Source: Hymenobacter jejuensis (GTDB lineage: Bacteria; Bacteroidota; Bacteroidia; Cytophagales; Hymenobacteraceae). From it: DNA of 64,000 bases. Within the stretch, counting starts at the first letter, position 1. Every line of letters starts with the position of its first letter. The stretch is taken from contig NZ_CP040896.1 of NCBI RefSeq assembly GCF_006337165.1, positions 4,340,001-4,404,000 on the forward strand, in the 5' to 3' direction. Positions 49,033-58,499 of this stretch are shown here, piece by piece. The position numbers were made by a program, and so were the translations under genes. Below the pieces are notes generated by a model that worked only from the letters and a program-made list of their open reading frames with translations, was not told the DNA's origin and searched no databases.

Positions 49033-50652
49033 ATGCAGCACCAAGCGACCGCCACTTCTTTTGCCCGCGAAACCCTGTTGCAGCAAATGGTCGGCACCCC
49101 CAGTTGGGATTTGATTGTAATCGGAGGGGGGGCGACGGGCTTGGGTGTCGCGTTGGATGGCATCAGTCGGGGGTACAAAACCTTGTTGCTGGAGCAGGTA
49201 GACTTTGCCAAGGGCACCTCCAGCCGCAGCACCAAACTCGTGCACGGGGGCGTGCGCTACCTGGCCCAAGGCAACGTAGGGCTGGTGCGCGAAGCGCTCT
49301 ACGAACGGGGGCTGTTGCTGCAAAACGCGCCACATCTGGTTAAAAACCAAGATTTTGTAATTCCGAATTACGATTGGTGGGGCGGGCCTTTTTACACCAT
49401 CGGCCTGAAGATGTACGACGTGCTCGCGGGGCGCTTGAGCTTGGGCGCCTCGGTGCACCTGAGCCGACAGCAAACACTGGAGCGCCTCAGTACGCTGCAG
49501 CCGGCGGGTCTGCGCGGCGGCGTACTCTACCACGACGGCCAATTTGACGATGCACGCCTAGCCGTCAACCTCGCCCAAACGGCCATTGAGCAGGGCGGTA
49601 CTCTCCTGAATTATTTCGAAGTAAAGAGCCTGCTGAAAGACCCGCAGGGTCAGATAACGGGGGTAACCGCCACCGACCAAGAAACGGGCACCGCGTACGA
49701 ATTGCGGGCGCGGGCCGTGGTGAATGCCACAGGCATTTTCGTGGATGAAATCCGGCAGATGGACCAGCCGGGCACGCCGAAGCTGGTGCGCCCCAGCCAG
49801 GGCATACATTTGGTAGTAGATAAATCGTTTCTGCCTGGTAATGAAGCGCTTATGATTCCGAAAACCGATGATGGCCGGGTGCTGTTTGCCGTACCCTGGC
49901 ATAATCGGGTGGTGCTGGGCACGACTGATACACTGCTCAACGCCTATAGCCAAGAGCCAAAGGCGTTGGAGCAAGAAATTGAGTTTGTGCTGCGCACGGC
50001 CGGCCGGTATTTGGTCCGCGCCCCGAAGCGCAGCGATGTGCTGAGTATGTACGCCGGGCTGCGGCCGCTGGCGGCCTCCCAAAACGGCTCGCAGAAGACG
50101 AAAGAAATCTCACGCAGCCACAAAATCATGGTGTCGGAAACGGGGCTGATTACCATCACGGGCGGCAAATGGACGACGTACCGCCGCATGGGCCAGGATA
50201 CTATCGACAATGCCATTGCCTTGGGTAAGTTGCCCGCTGCTCTCAGCCAGACGGCTCATCTGCCCATCCACGGCGCCCTGCCGACCGCCGACCATAGCCC
50301 GCACCTCGCCGTATACGGTAGCGACCAAGTGCCTCTGCTGCAATTGGTTACAGATGAGCCGGCATGGGGCGAGAAGATTGATGCCGCGCTGGAATTTCTA
50401 AAGGCAGAAGTGGTGTGGGCGGCCCGCTTCGAAATGGCTCGCACGGTAGAAGATGTGCTCGCTCGTCGCGTGCGCATCTTGTTTCTGGACGCCAGGGCAG
50501 CTATTCGCGCGGCTCCGGAAGTCGCGGCGCTGCTGGCCCAGGAGCTAGGCCACGATGCGCAGTGGCAACGGCAGCAAGTAGATACCTTCACCCAGGTAGC
50601 CCGCCACTATGTATTGCAGGAACAAGCTACAACAGTGGGTGTGGAAGACTAA
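49033..50652 (+). CDS. glpD: Glycerol-3-phosphate dehydrogenase (FAD)
   Basis: A 539-residue flavoprotein oxidising glycerol-3-phosphate to dihydroxyacetone phosphate at the inner membrane, passing electrons to quinone. FAD motif DLIVIGGGATGLGVALDGIS (about 24-43) and RSTKLVHGGVRYL are typical; the C-terminal helical domain is complete. It is first of the glycerol genes; a large palindromic element separates it from glpK, so co-transcription with glpK is uncertain. Confidence 0.97.
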   Translation: MQHQATATSFARETLLQQMVGTPSWDLIVIGGGATGLGVALDGISRGYKTLLLEQVDFAKGTSSRSTKLVHGGVRYLAQGNVGLVREALYERGLLLQNAPHLVKNQDFVIPNYDWWGGPFYTIGLKMYDVLAGRLSLGASVHLSRQQTLERLSTLQPAGLRGGVLYHDGQFDDARLAVNLAQTAIEQGGTLLNYFEVKSLLKDPQGQITGVTATDQETGTAYELRARAVVNATGIFVDEIRQMDQPGTPKLVRPSQGIHLVVDKSFLPGNEALMIPKTDDGRVLFAVPWHNRVVLGTTDTLLNAYSQEPKALEQEIEFVLRTAGRYLVRAPKRSDVLSMYAGLRPLAASQNGSQKTKEISRSHKIMVSETGLITITGGKWTTYRRMGQDTIDNAIALGKLPAALSQTAHLPIHGALPTADHSPHLAVYGSDQVPLLQLVTDEPAWGEKIDAALEFLKAEVVWAARFEMARTVEDVLARRVRILFLDARAAIRAAPEVAALLAQELGHDAQWQRQQVDTFTQVARHYVLQEQATTVGVED

Positions 50653-50672
50653 AACCTGCTTTACTAGAGCTA

Positions 50673-50810
50673 CAAGCTAGTTCCCCTCCTTAGCTAAGGA
50701 GGGGTTAGGGGTGGTTGGCCGGAGCGCCATACGATTATTAGTTCTAGCTTCTAACTCTAACCTTTCAACCACCCCTAGCCCCTCCTCAGCTGAGGAGGGG
50801 AACTAGCTTG
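50673..50810. repeat. Nested palindromic element, family C, between glpD and glpK
   Basis: Outer arms 50673-50717 and 50766-50810 are 45-bp inverted copies (CAAGCTAGTTCCCCTCCTTA at the start). Each arm contains its own palindrome (CCCCTCCTTAGCTAAGGAGG and CCCCTCCTCAGCTGAGGAGG), so the RNA could fold as a four-arm structure. No coding capacity. It may limit glpK expression or stabilise glpD mRNA. Confidence 0.85.
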
Positions 50811-50947
50811 CTAGTTTTAATCTGGTAGCCCTGATTTACAATCTTGGCAATAGCCAGCCTCAACAGATTCTTGCCTGCATATCACGGGTTTTCGACTTTT
50901 TCTTCTTCCTTAGCGATTCCGCAGCTTCCCACTCTCAATCGCTTTGT

Positions 50948-52480
50948 ATGCAGCAATTTATCCTGGCTTTGGATCAGGGAACGACGAGCTCTCGTGCCAT
51001 TCTGTTCGACCAAAAAGGGCATATCGTTTCGCAGGCCCAGAAAGAGTTTACCCAAATTTTTCCCCGACCGGGATGGGTAGAGCACGATCCGCGCGAAATC
51101 TGGTCGACGCAGGCGGGAGTAGCAGCCGAAGCGACGGTGAAAGCCGGGCACAACGGCAGCAACATCGCAGCCATCGGCATCACCAACCAGCGCGAAACAG
51201 TGGTAGTCTGGGATCGCAAAGATGGCAAGCCCGTCTACAACGCCATTGTGTGGCAAGACCGCCGTACGGCCGAATACTGCGACCAACTCAAAGCGGATGG
51301 GCACGAAGAAATGATCCGGGCCAAGACCGGCTTGGTGCTCGACGCTTATTTTTCGGCTAGCAAAGTCCGGTGGATTCTGGATAACGTGAAAGGGGCCCGT
51401 AAAAAGGCCGCGGCCGGTAAGTTGCTCTTCGGTACCGTGGACACGTGGCTGATCTGGAACCTGACGCAAGGCCAGCGGCACGTAACCGACGTGACCAATG
51501 CTTCGCGTACTATGTTGTTGAATATCAATACATTGGAGTGGGACGACGAGCTGCTGGCCCTTTTCGATATTCCGCGTAGCATGCTGCCCGAAGTGCGGCA
51601 GTCCAGCGAGATTTATGGGGAAACCAGCACGACGCTTTTCGCCTCCAAAATTCCGATTTCGGGCATTGCCGGCGACCAGCAGGCCGCGCTGTTTGGGCAG
51701 CATTGCATGAGTCCGGGCATGGTCAAAAATACCTACGGGACGGGCTGCTTCATGCTGATGAACATTGGCAACGAGCCCAAGCCTTCTCGCAACAACCTGC
51801 TGACCACGGTGGCCTGGAAGCTCAACGGGCAAGTGCAATATGCGCTGGAGGGCAGCATTTTCATTGCCGGGGCCGTGGTGCAGTGGCTGCGCGATAACAT
51901 GGGCGTGATCCGCACGTCGGCACAAGTTGAAAAGCTGGCCCGCCAGGTCAGCAGCACCGACGGCGTGTACTTTGTGCCTGCCTTTGCCGGCTTGGGCGCT
52001 CCTTATTGGGATCCCTACGCCCGCGGCACCATCTTCGGCCTGACGCGCGCCACCAAAGCCGCCCACGTGGCCCGGGCGGCGCTGGAAGCCATTGCCTACC
52101 AAACGATGGATGTGCTCAAGGCCATGGAAGCCGATTCAGGCCTGTCGATCAAGGAGTTACGCGTCGATGGGGGTGCCACGGTCAACGAGCTGCTGATGCA
52201 GTTTCAGGCCGACGTGCTCGATACCCAGGTGGTGCGCCCCAAGATGACCGAAACCACTGCGTTGGGCGCTGCTTACCTCGCGGGCCTGGCCGTGGGATAC
52301 TGGCGCGACGCGGACGAAATCCAGCAGCTCGGCCAGGCCGACACCGTCTTCAACCCCAAAGCCGATCGCGACGGCATTGCGGCAGGCATCGGCAACTGGC
52401 ACCGGGCTGTGCAGGCGCTGCAAGTCTGGTCAGGTGCTTCGCAACCCATTGTTTCACAAGTACTTACTGAAACTAAATGA
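50948..52480 (+). CDS. glpK: Glycerol kinase
   Basis: A 510-residue FGGY kinase phosphorylating glycerol with ATP. Signatures: FILALDQGTTSSRAILFDQK at the start, GTVDTWLIWNLTQG, GIAGDQQAALFGQHC and RVDGGATVNELLMQFQADVL. Overlaps the start of glpF by 4 nt (ATGA), so the two are translationally coupled. Confidence 0.98.
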   Translation: MQQFILALDQGTTSSRAILFDQKGHIVSQAQKEFTQIFPRPGWVEHDPREIWSTQAGVAAEATVKAGHNGSNIAAIGITNQRETVVVWDRKDGKPVYNAIVWQDRRTAEYCDQLKADGHEEMIRAKTGLVLDAYFSASKVRWILDNVKGARKKAAAGKLLFGTVDTWLIWNLTQGQRHVTDVTNASRTMLLNINTLEWDDELLALFDIPRSMLPEVRQSSEIYGETSTTLFASKIPISGIAGDQQAALFGQHCMSPGMVKNTYGTGCFMLMNIGNEPKPSRNNLLTTVAWKLNGQVQYALEGSIFIAGAVVQWLRDNMGVIRTSAQVEKLARQVSSTDGVYFVPAFAGLGAPYWDPYARGTIFGLTRATKAAHVARAALEAIAYQTMDVLKAMEADSGLSIKELRVDGGATVNELLMQFQADVLDTQVVRPKMTETTALGAAYLAGLAVGYWRDADEIQQLGQADTVFNPKADRDGIAAGIGNWHRAVQALQVWSGASQPIVSQVLTETK

Positions 52481-53205
52481 CGCCCTTCGCCGCCGAATTT
52501 GTGGGCACTGCTCTACTGATATTGATTGGCGACGGCGTGGTGGCCAACGTCGTGCTGACGGATACCAAAGGCCACAACAGCGGCTGGATCGTGATTACAA
52601 CAGCGTGGGCACTAGCCGTTTATGTGGGGGTAGTGGTGGCGGGGCCGTACAGCGGTGCCCACCTCAACCCGGCCGTGACCCTCGGGCTGGCGGTGGCCGG
52701 CAAGTTTGCCTGGGCGCTGGTGCCGCAATACATCGGGGCGCAATTTGCGGGTGGTTTGCTGGGAGCCGGCTTGGTATGGCTGCTCTACAAAGATCACTTC
52801 GACCGCACCCGCGAGCCGGCCCTGCAACTGGCCGTGTTTTGCACCGGCCCAGCCATCCGCAACCACCGCCTGAACCTGATCAGCGAAATAATCGGCACGT
52901 TCGTGCTGATGCTGACCGTGTTGTACATCACCGGCGCCGAACTTACGGCCACGCATGCGGCCGTAGGGCTGGGCTCGGTAGGAGCCTTGCCGGTGGCGTT
53001 TCTGGTGTGGGCGATCGGGTTGGGGCTGGGCGGCACGACGGGCTACGCCATCAACCCCGCCCGCGACCTTTCGCCGCGCTTGGCGCATGCGCTGCTCCCG
53101 ATCCGTGGCAAGGGTTCCAGCGAGTGGTCGTATGCCTGGATTCCCATCGTAGGGCCGGTGATAGGGGCCGCCCTGGCCGCCCTGACGTTTCTGCAACTCC
53201 AGTAA
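52477..53205 (+). CDS. glpF: Glycerol uptake facilitator (aquaglyceroporin)
   Basis: A 242-residue MIP-family channel with six membrane helices and both NPA motifs (Asn64-Pro-Ala in GAHLNPAVTLG; Asn193-Pro-Ala in GYAINPARDLSPR). The Asp after the second NPAR indicates an aquaglyceroporin rather than a water channel. With GlpK and GlpD it completes glycerol uptake and oxidation. Confidence 0.96.
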   Translation: MTPFAAEFVGTALLILIGDGVVANVVLTDTKGHNSGWIVITTAWALAVYVGVVVAGPYSGAHLNPAVTLGLAVAGKFAWALVPQYIGAQFAGGLLGAGLVWLLYKDHFDRTREPALQLAVFCTGPAIRNHRLNLISEIIGTFVLMLTVLYITGAELTATHAAVGLGSVGALPVAFLVWAIGLGLGGTTGYAINPARDLSPRLAHALLPIRGKGSSEWSYAWIPIVGPVIGAALAALTFLQLQ

Positions 53206-53264
53206 AAGCCTATCCGGAATCGGTAGTATTGCCGGACTTATAGCAAAGTGTTTAGCTGGTTATC

Positions 53265-53801
53265 ATGCGTGCATTCTCGACTATTTTTCTGTTGCTGACA
53301 ACTTTAGGGCTGATGGCAACCCAATGCAGCTCTCCTACACCTGCTGCCTCCACCGCCGAAACTGATTTGGCCACGGAGCCTAAGCTCATTGCTACAAACT
53401 CCGGTGAGGCTGAGCCGCTTAGCCCGGACCCTAACCTTCCTTACCAAGAGGTGAAGCCGGAAGTCTTGGCCACTATGCCGACCAACTACACGGCAATTTT
53501 GCCTTGCACGCGCGATTCGGCGGGCCAGCTTAGCGTACAAATCCAGTTGAATCCGCACAAGCAATCCATTGAGAAAATTACGGTGCTCTACGCCGGCACC
53601 AGTTCAAAGCGCACCCTCAAGCAGATTGGCAACGGCGTAGGCCACTTCGACCCGAAAACCCAGCGGTATTATTTCAATGCCGCTTACCAAACGATTACTG
53701 AGCTTACAGGCCACCTCCGCAACTTCAGCGACTTGCACGAAATAAATGGCTGGGTATCTGCCCAAAACAATACAGCCGGACTGCAACCGATACAGCCTTA
53801 G
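53265..53801 (+). CDS. Secreted or lipoprotein of unknown function
   Basis: A 178-residue precursor with a hydrophobic leader (AFSTIFLLLTTLGLMATQCS) and a Cys at 21 that could be lipidated although the lipobox (ATQC) is poor. The mature part has a Pro/Ser/Ala/Glu linker then a beta-rich domain with a central Cys (YTAILPCTRDSAGQLSVQIQ). No family recognised. It lies 59 nt after glpF on the same strand, so it could share its transcript. Confidence 0.65.
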   Translation: MRAFSTIFLLLTTLGLMATQCSSPTPAASTAETDLATEPKLIATNSGEAEPLSPDPNLPYQEVKPEVLATMPTNYTAILPCTRDSAGQLSVQIQLNPHKQSIEKITVLYAGTSSKRTLKQIGNGVGHFDPKTQRYYFNAAYQTITELTGHLRNFSDLHEINGWVSAQNNTAGLQPIQP

Positions 53802-54182
53802 CTGCTTAAGCTGCTAAATTGTGCCTCCAGCAGAAGTAGGGGCACTCAGCTATCAAGTAGTGCAGAAAGATTTTGCAGCGTTCATGGCGACGTATTATGG
53901 CAACGTTGCCATGGAGGATCGCTTGCGTACCCCTCAATAATCTCCATCACGGCCTGACCACTGTGCTGATGCACGTAGGCGTGACATGATCGTTCAGATA
54001 TTTTATAAATATTTGTATTTAAGCAGGTTATGTGTAGTTCTGGGCTAAAGTCCAGGACCTTCCATGTTGAGAAGATTTAATGTCGATTTAATCTAACTGG
54101 TCAATCCAAGCTAAATATGTACGCCGTATCTGTATAGGTAATTTTTAATTTTTTCACGTTTAATTCATAAAGAATAACTGAA
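53802..54182. other. Intergenic region without an assignable gene
   Basis: The left half (53880-53990) has, on the minus strand, a short coding-looking stretch (QAVMEIIEGYASDPPW) without a proper start, perhaps gene debris. The right half (about 53990-54182) is AT-rich and must contain the promoter of the DUF4394 gene; no clear TAnnTTTG box was found. Confidence 0.4.
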
Positions 54183-55715
54183 ATGAAAAAAAACACCTAC
54201 ATCGCTGGCTTATGTGTTTCTGCACTTGTGCTGTCTACCTTGGCTGGGTGCGATAAATTCGAGCATTCCCCCAACCCTAACGTTCCGCAAACAAAGTTAG
54301 CCACCACGTTTTATGCCTTGGCCGGGGGCACCATGTTGGATAAGTATTCCACTACCAACCCCGCGCAAGAGCTGAAGTCGGTTTCTATCAGTGGGTTGCA
54401 AGGCGGCGAAACCATTTTGGGCATTGATTACCGTCCGGCTACGGGGCAGTTGTATGGGGTTGGCAGTACCAGCCGCCTGTACGTGATCAACCCGGAAACC
54501 GGCGCGGCCCGTATGATCGGCGCGGGCCCGTTTACGCCCGCATTGGCGGGCAACATGGTTGGTTTTGATTTCAACCCCACCGTCGACCGCATTCGCCTGG
54601 TAACCAGCACGGGCCAGAACCTGCGCCTCAACCCCGAAACCGGCACGGTAGCGGCTACCGATGGCTCCATCAACGGGGCTGCGGGCGCTACGCTGACGGC
54701 AGTGGCCTACGAAAACAACACGGCGGGCGCCACCGCTACCGATTTGTTCGGCATCGACGTAGCCAGCGACAAGCTGTATCGCATCTCGCCACCCAACGAC
54801 GGTACGTTGGTAGAAGTAGGGGCTTTGAAGCTTAATGTAACGGGCAACGGCGGCTTCGATATCGACCCTGTAACCAACATCGGCTTGGCGCTTTTTGAAG
54901 TAAACGGCAAGGCCACACTCTTTACGGTGGATGTGGAAACGGGCAAGACGCAAACCTTGGCGAAGTACGATAAAAGCCTGATGTATACCGGCATTGCCAT
55001 TCCCACGCAGCCCGTAGCATACGCCGTAACCAATGCTAATCTGTTGGTATTCAATCCGACGAACCCAAGTGCTGCCGTGAGCAAGCCCATTACGGGATTA
55101 GCAACCGGCGAGAACATCGTAGGACTTGATTTCCGGCCGGCGAACGGCCAACTCTATGCCGTAGCCAATAGCAGCAGCAACAGCCGACTTTTTACGATTA
55201 ATGCATCGTCGGGGGCCGCGACAGCCGTTGCAACGTTGAGTACTCCTTTGGTGGGCTCCAGCTTTGGCGTGGACTTTAATCCGGTCGTTGACCGGATTCG
55301 GATTGTAAGCAACACAGGCCAGAACCTGCGTGTAAATCCGGCCGATGGCATAGCCATCGTTGATGGCAGCCTGAATCCGGGTTCGCCTTTCGTGACAGCG
55401 GCGGCTTACGAGAATAACTTCGCCGGCACAACGGCAACTAACTTGTATACCATTGATAGTCAAACAGATAAGCTTTATCTGCAAAATCCACCGAATGCGG
55501 GAACACAGGCTGCAATCGGCGATTTGGGTGTCAATGTGGAGGCCTCCAACGGCTTTGATATCGGAGGGACCTCCAACAACGCCTACGCGCTTTTAACTGT
55601 TGGCAGTGCCACCAGACTCTACGTCGTCAATAAAAGCACTGGCGCAGCCACCGCCTCCAACTCCTATAGCTTTTCCAGTCCGGTAAGCGGCTTTGCGGTC
55701 GGTTTAGGATTCTAA
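54183..55715 (+). CDS. DUF4394 lipoprotein with two tandem domains
   Basis: A 510-residue lipoprotein (lipobox LAGC, Cys22). Two homologous DUF4394 units follow: about 40-270 and 285-508, each with the series ILGIDYRPATGQLYGVGSTS / NIVGLDFRPANGQLYAVANS, VGFDFNPTVDRIRLVTSTGQ NLRLNP / FGVDFNPVVDRIRIVSNTGQ and AVAYENN / AAAYENN. The domain is a predicted beta-propeller-like ligand binder of unknown role. The duplication is internal and old (the copies differ widely in sequence). A 23-bp-stem terminator follows. Confidence 0.88.
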   Translation: MKKNTYIAGLCVSALVLSTLAGCDKFEHSPNPNVPQTKLATTFYALAGGTMLDKYSTTNPAQELKSVSISGLQGGETILGIDYRPATGQLYGVGSTSRLYVINPETGAARMIGAGPFTPALAGNMVGFDFNPTVDRIRLVTSTGQNLRLNPETGTVAATDGSINGAAGATLTAVAYENNTAGATATDLFGIDVASDKLYRISPPNDGTLVEVGALKLNVTGNGGFDIDPVTNIGLALFEVNGKATLFTVDVETGKTQTLAKYDKSLMYTGIAIPTQPVAYAVTNANLLVFNPTNPSAAVSKPITGLATGENIVGLDFRPANGQLYAVANSSSNSRLFTINASSGAATAVATLSTPLVGSSFGVDFNPVVDRIRIVSNTGQNLRVNPADGIAIVDGSLNPGSPFVTAAAYENNFAGTTATNLYTIDSQTDKLYLQNPPNAGTQAAIGDLGVNVEASNGFDIGGTSNNAYALLTVGSATRLYVVNKSTGAATASNSYSFSSPVSGFAVGLGF

Positions 55716-55731
55716 GCTATTTCGGTAGAAA

Positions 55732-55785
55732 TGTTTTACAACAAAAAAACCTGATTAACTGGTCAGGTTTTTTTGTTGTAAAACA
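55732..55785 (+). terminator. Long-stem terminator of the DUF4394 gene
   Basis: Arms 55732-55754 and 55763-55785 are perfect 23-bp inverted copies (TGTTTTACAACAAAAAAACC...), loop of 8 nt; T7 run inside the right arm. Confidence 0.92.
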
Positions 55786-55853
55786 CAGATTATTAATCGG
55801 TTATGCTGGTTATGCATTAAGATGCGTATGCTCAGGTAACTAGGGCAGCAACT

Positions 55854-57833
55854 CTACTGCATCTCCCAAGCCGTGCGGTATGCGCCAATGCTCTCGACAT
55901 AGTCGAGAAAGTTTTTGTAGAACTCGTGGCGGCCGAGCGTGCCGGAGTCGCCGACGATGAGCAGCTTGCGGCGCGCGCGCGTCATGCCGACGTTCATGCG
56001 GCGAATGTCGGAGAGGAACCCGATGTCGCCCTGGTCGTTGCTGCGCGTCATGGTAATGCAGATGATGTCGCGCTCCTGGCCCTGAAACGAATCGACGGTG
56101 CCCACCGACAGCAGGCGGTGCGTTACCATTTCGGCTAGCTCCGGAATCTCTTCCACTTTGTCTTTCAGATAGTTAATCTGGGCGCGATACGGCGCGATGA
56201 CGCCCACCGTGAGCAAATCTTCCAGGTGATCTTCGGGTACGTACACGCGCAACAATTCCGACAGACGGCGTAACAGCAAGTCGGCCTCCTCAGGGTTGGC
56301 AACGGAGCGGCTTTCAGCAATACCCAGTTCCTGGAAGCCAAAGCCGGCCGTATCCAGAAACTCCACGGCCAGGTCGGGGGCGAAGCGCAGGTCGTAGTCG
56401 GGCAGGTCGGCGTGCGCCACGCTGGGCGCGGCCACCAGCTTGCCGTCGTAAAATTGCTCCGAGCTAAATTCCATGATCTGCTCGTGCATGCGGTACTGCA
56501 CCTGCAACATGCGCGACGCGTCGGGCTGGCGCAGAATGCATTTCTCAAACAAGGTTTCGCGCAGGCCATCGCGGGCAGCTTGTTCGCTTTTCACGGTGGG
56601 CGGCAGCTGGCAATGGTCGCCGGCCAGCACCACGCGATTGGCCTTCGTAATCGGAATCCAGCAGCCAGGCTCCAGGGCTTGGGCCGCTTCATCGATGAAA
56701 ACCGTTTCGTACGTTAGGTGTCGGATCGCGCGGTTGGAAGCGCCTACTAATGTGCACGTTATGACCTGCACCTGATCCAGCAGGTCCTCGGTAATGTAGC
56801 GCTCCAGTTGATCTGATTCCTGTAGCATCTGGTGGGCCTGCTCTTTGAGCACGCGGCGCTGTTCGCGCTCTTCGTAGCCAAAGTGCCGCTTGTACTTGCT
56901 GGCCATTTCGCGGTACTGCTCCGCCGTTTGCCGCATCGACTTTAGCTCGCTGTAGCTCTTGTGCGACATAATTTGGGCGTCGAGCGTGTGTTGCAGCAGC
57001 AAGTCCGACACCCGCGACGGGTTGCCCATCCGAATGACGTTGACGCCGCGCTCGGCCAGTTTTTCGGTCAGCAAATCCACGGCCGTATTCGAGGGCGCGC
57101 ACACCAGCACCCGACGCTCGCGCCGGATGGTTTCCAAAATGGCCTGCACCAGCGTTGTGGTTTTGCCCGTGCCCGGCGGGCCGTGAATAATGGCCACATC
57201 CTGCGCGGCCAGCACGTGCCGCACCGCCGCCAGCTGCGACTCATTGAGCGGGCTTGGGTAATACAGCGTGGCTTCCGAAGCGGGCTTGTAACGGGCTAGG
57301 CGGGCACCCAGCAGCACGTCGCGCAGCTCCGCCAAGCGCGATTCGTAGGCGCCCATCACCTTGCCCAGGGCATATTCCATCTCGCGGTAGCTCACCTCGT
57401 CGAAGGTCAGGTCTACGCCCAGCTTGCCCTCGTCGACCCAATCTGGTAGGTCTTCCTTGTTGGTGGCGAGCAGGATTTTGTTGCGCTTGACGCTGGTAAT
57501 CACACCGTTGAGCGTGGGGCGGTCGGAGCCGGCGCGGTTGGGAATGTTGCCAAACAGCGCCGCGTTTTTGCCCACCTGAAACAGGTGCAGGCTGCTTTGC
57601 GAGGCCGGGCGTTCGAGTTCGAGCACAAGCTTGCCGCCGAAGCCGATATCTTCCTTGGTGATGGTGACCGGGTACCACGTCAGGCCGCGGTGCTGGCGCT
57701 CGGCAATGGTGGTTTTGGCGCTGCGAATCTTGAACTGCTCCAGGTCTTCCTGCTGCTCAAGTTTGAGCAAGGCCTGCACTTTACGCAGCTCTTTTTCCAG
57801 CGCGTAAGGGTCGGTGTATGTAGGTTCGGACAA
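55854..57833 (-). CDS. UPF1/IGHMBP2-like superfamily 1 helicase
   Basis: A 659-residue SF1B helicase. An N-terminal OB-like region (about 35-130) precedes Walker A GPPGTGKTT (218-226), SNTAVDLL (Ia), Walker B DEAA (381-384), GDHCQLPPTV (III), QYRMHEQIMEFSS (IV), SVGTVDSFQGQERDIICITM (V) and NVGMTRARRKLLIVGD (VI). All motifs are intact. Such Bacteroidota proteins probably unwind RNA or DNA during repair or translation stress. The start is TTG 57833 as no ATG is available. Confidence 0.92.
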   Translation of the reverse strand: MSEPTYTDPYALEKELRKVQALLKLEQQEDLEQFKIRSAKTTIAERQHRGLTWYPVTITKEDIGFGGKLVLELERPASQSSLHLFQVGKNAALFGNIPNRAGSDRPTLNGVITSVKRNKILLATNKEDLPDWVDEGKLGVDLTFDEVSYREMEYALGKVMGAYESRLAELRDVLLGARLARYKPASEATLYYPSPLNESQLAAVRHVLAAQDVAIIHGPPGTGKTTTLVQAILETIRRERRVLVCAPSNTAVDLLTEKLAERGVNVIRMGNPSRVSDLLLQHTLDAQIMSHKSYSELKSMRQTAEQYREMASKYKRHFGYEEREQRRVLKEQAHQMLQESDQLERYITEDLLDQVQVITCTLVGASNRAIRHLTYETVFIDEAAQALEPGCWIPITKANRVVLAGDHCQLPPTVKSEQAARDGLRETLFEKCILRQPDASRMLQVQYRMHEQIMEFSSEQFYDGKLVAAPSVAHADLPDYDLRFAPDLAVEFLDTAGFGFQELGIAESRSVANPEEADLLLRRLSELLRVYVPEDHLEDLLTVGVIAPYRAQINYLKDKVEEIPELAEMVTHRLLSVGTVDSFQGQERDIICITMTRSNDQGDIGFLSDIRRMNVGMTRARRKLLIVGDSGTLGRHEFYKNFLDYVESIGAYRTAWEMQ

Positions 57834-57903
57834 AAGAATGGGTATTTGGGATTCGTTGGTAACAACGAAAACGGCAAAAGGGTGGCTTAAGGTTGAGGAG
57901 AAT

Positions 57904-58284
57904 TTATCTATCGCCCATTTCGAAATAATGCTTGATGCGAAATAGGCCTTCTCGAGCTATATCTTCTAATAACCTGCCCTTGCTTGTTTGCGAGCGTTGC
58001 TTGTCATACGTCCTCAGATGCTTAATCTGCTCATTTATAAATTGATAGAGAGAATGGTTGTCATCCTGAAATTCACGCCATAAGATGTTGTGCGCTTGGG
58101 TAAGTAAATCTTCTACATCTTCCTTTTTCCGACGACACTCATACATCTCATGACCGATTTCCAACAAGACTTGTTTCACCGTTTTGTCCGAAGGATTAAC
58201 CCATTTTATCGGTTGATCAATGTAAGTAATAGTGCCATTAGGACTTCTATATCCTACCTTACGAGTTGGTGCTTTTTCGTTCAT
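57904..58284 (-). CDS. Hypothetical protein, AT-rich gene
   Basis: A 126-residue soluble basic protein (NEKAPTRKVGYRSPNGTITY IDQPIKWVNP; then helical, HEMYECRRKKEDVEDLLTQA; C-terminus LLEDIAREGLFRIKHYFEMG). Clearly richer in A/T than its flanks, and placed next to a family B palindromic element, so probably acquired. No family recognised. The helicase gene follows after 70 nt on the same strand. Confidence 0.6.
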   Translation of the reverse strand: MNEKAPTRKVGYRSPNGTITYIDQPIKWVNPSDKTVKQVLLEIGHEMYECRRKKEDVEDLLTQAHNILWREFQDDNHSLYQFINEQIKHLRTYDKQRSQTSKGRLLEDIAREGLFRIKHYFEMGDR

Positions 58285-58376
58285 ATTTATATCGAGGAAA
58301 GTTAAACTACGCTGCCAATAATATTTTCGGCGAAATACTCAGATGCCAGTGCAGTAATAAAGTAAGCAATAAAAAT

Positions 58377-58476
58377 GGCGGTCATGCTGAGCTAGCCGAA
58401 GCATCTCTACCACTTCGTTGAGACGACAAAAGGATTAGTGTTGCGGTAATGCTTCGGCTAGCTCAGCATGACCGCC
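58377..58476. repeat. REP/MITE-like palindromic element, family B, second copy
   Basis: Perfect 27-bp arms 58377-58403 and 58450-58476 (GGCGGTCATGCTGAGCTAGC start). The spacer is homologous to that of the 41285 element in reverse orientation (ACCACTTCGTTGAG). Confidence 0.9.
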
Positions 58477-58499
58477 TTCTTGTCTGAGGAAAGCATTTG

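Noticed and set aside
51507..51529. TTGAATATCAA core in glpK, similar to the 23-bp palindrome
   Set aside because: It encodes LLNINTLEW, a conserved GlpK segment; five mismatches to the full motif. Probably coincidence.
53990..54020. AAATATTTG...TTTAAG as another palindrome copy
   Set aside because: Seven mismatches; ordinary AT-rich promoter-type DNA.
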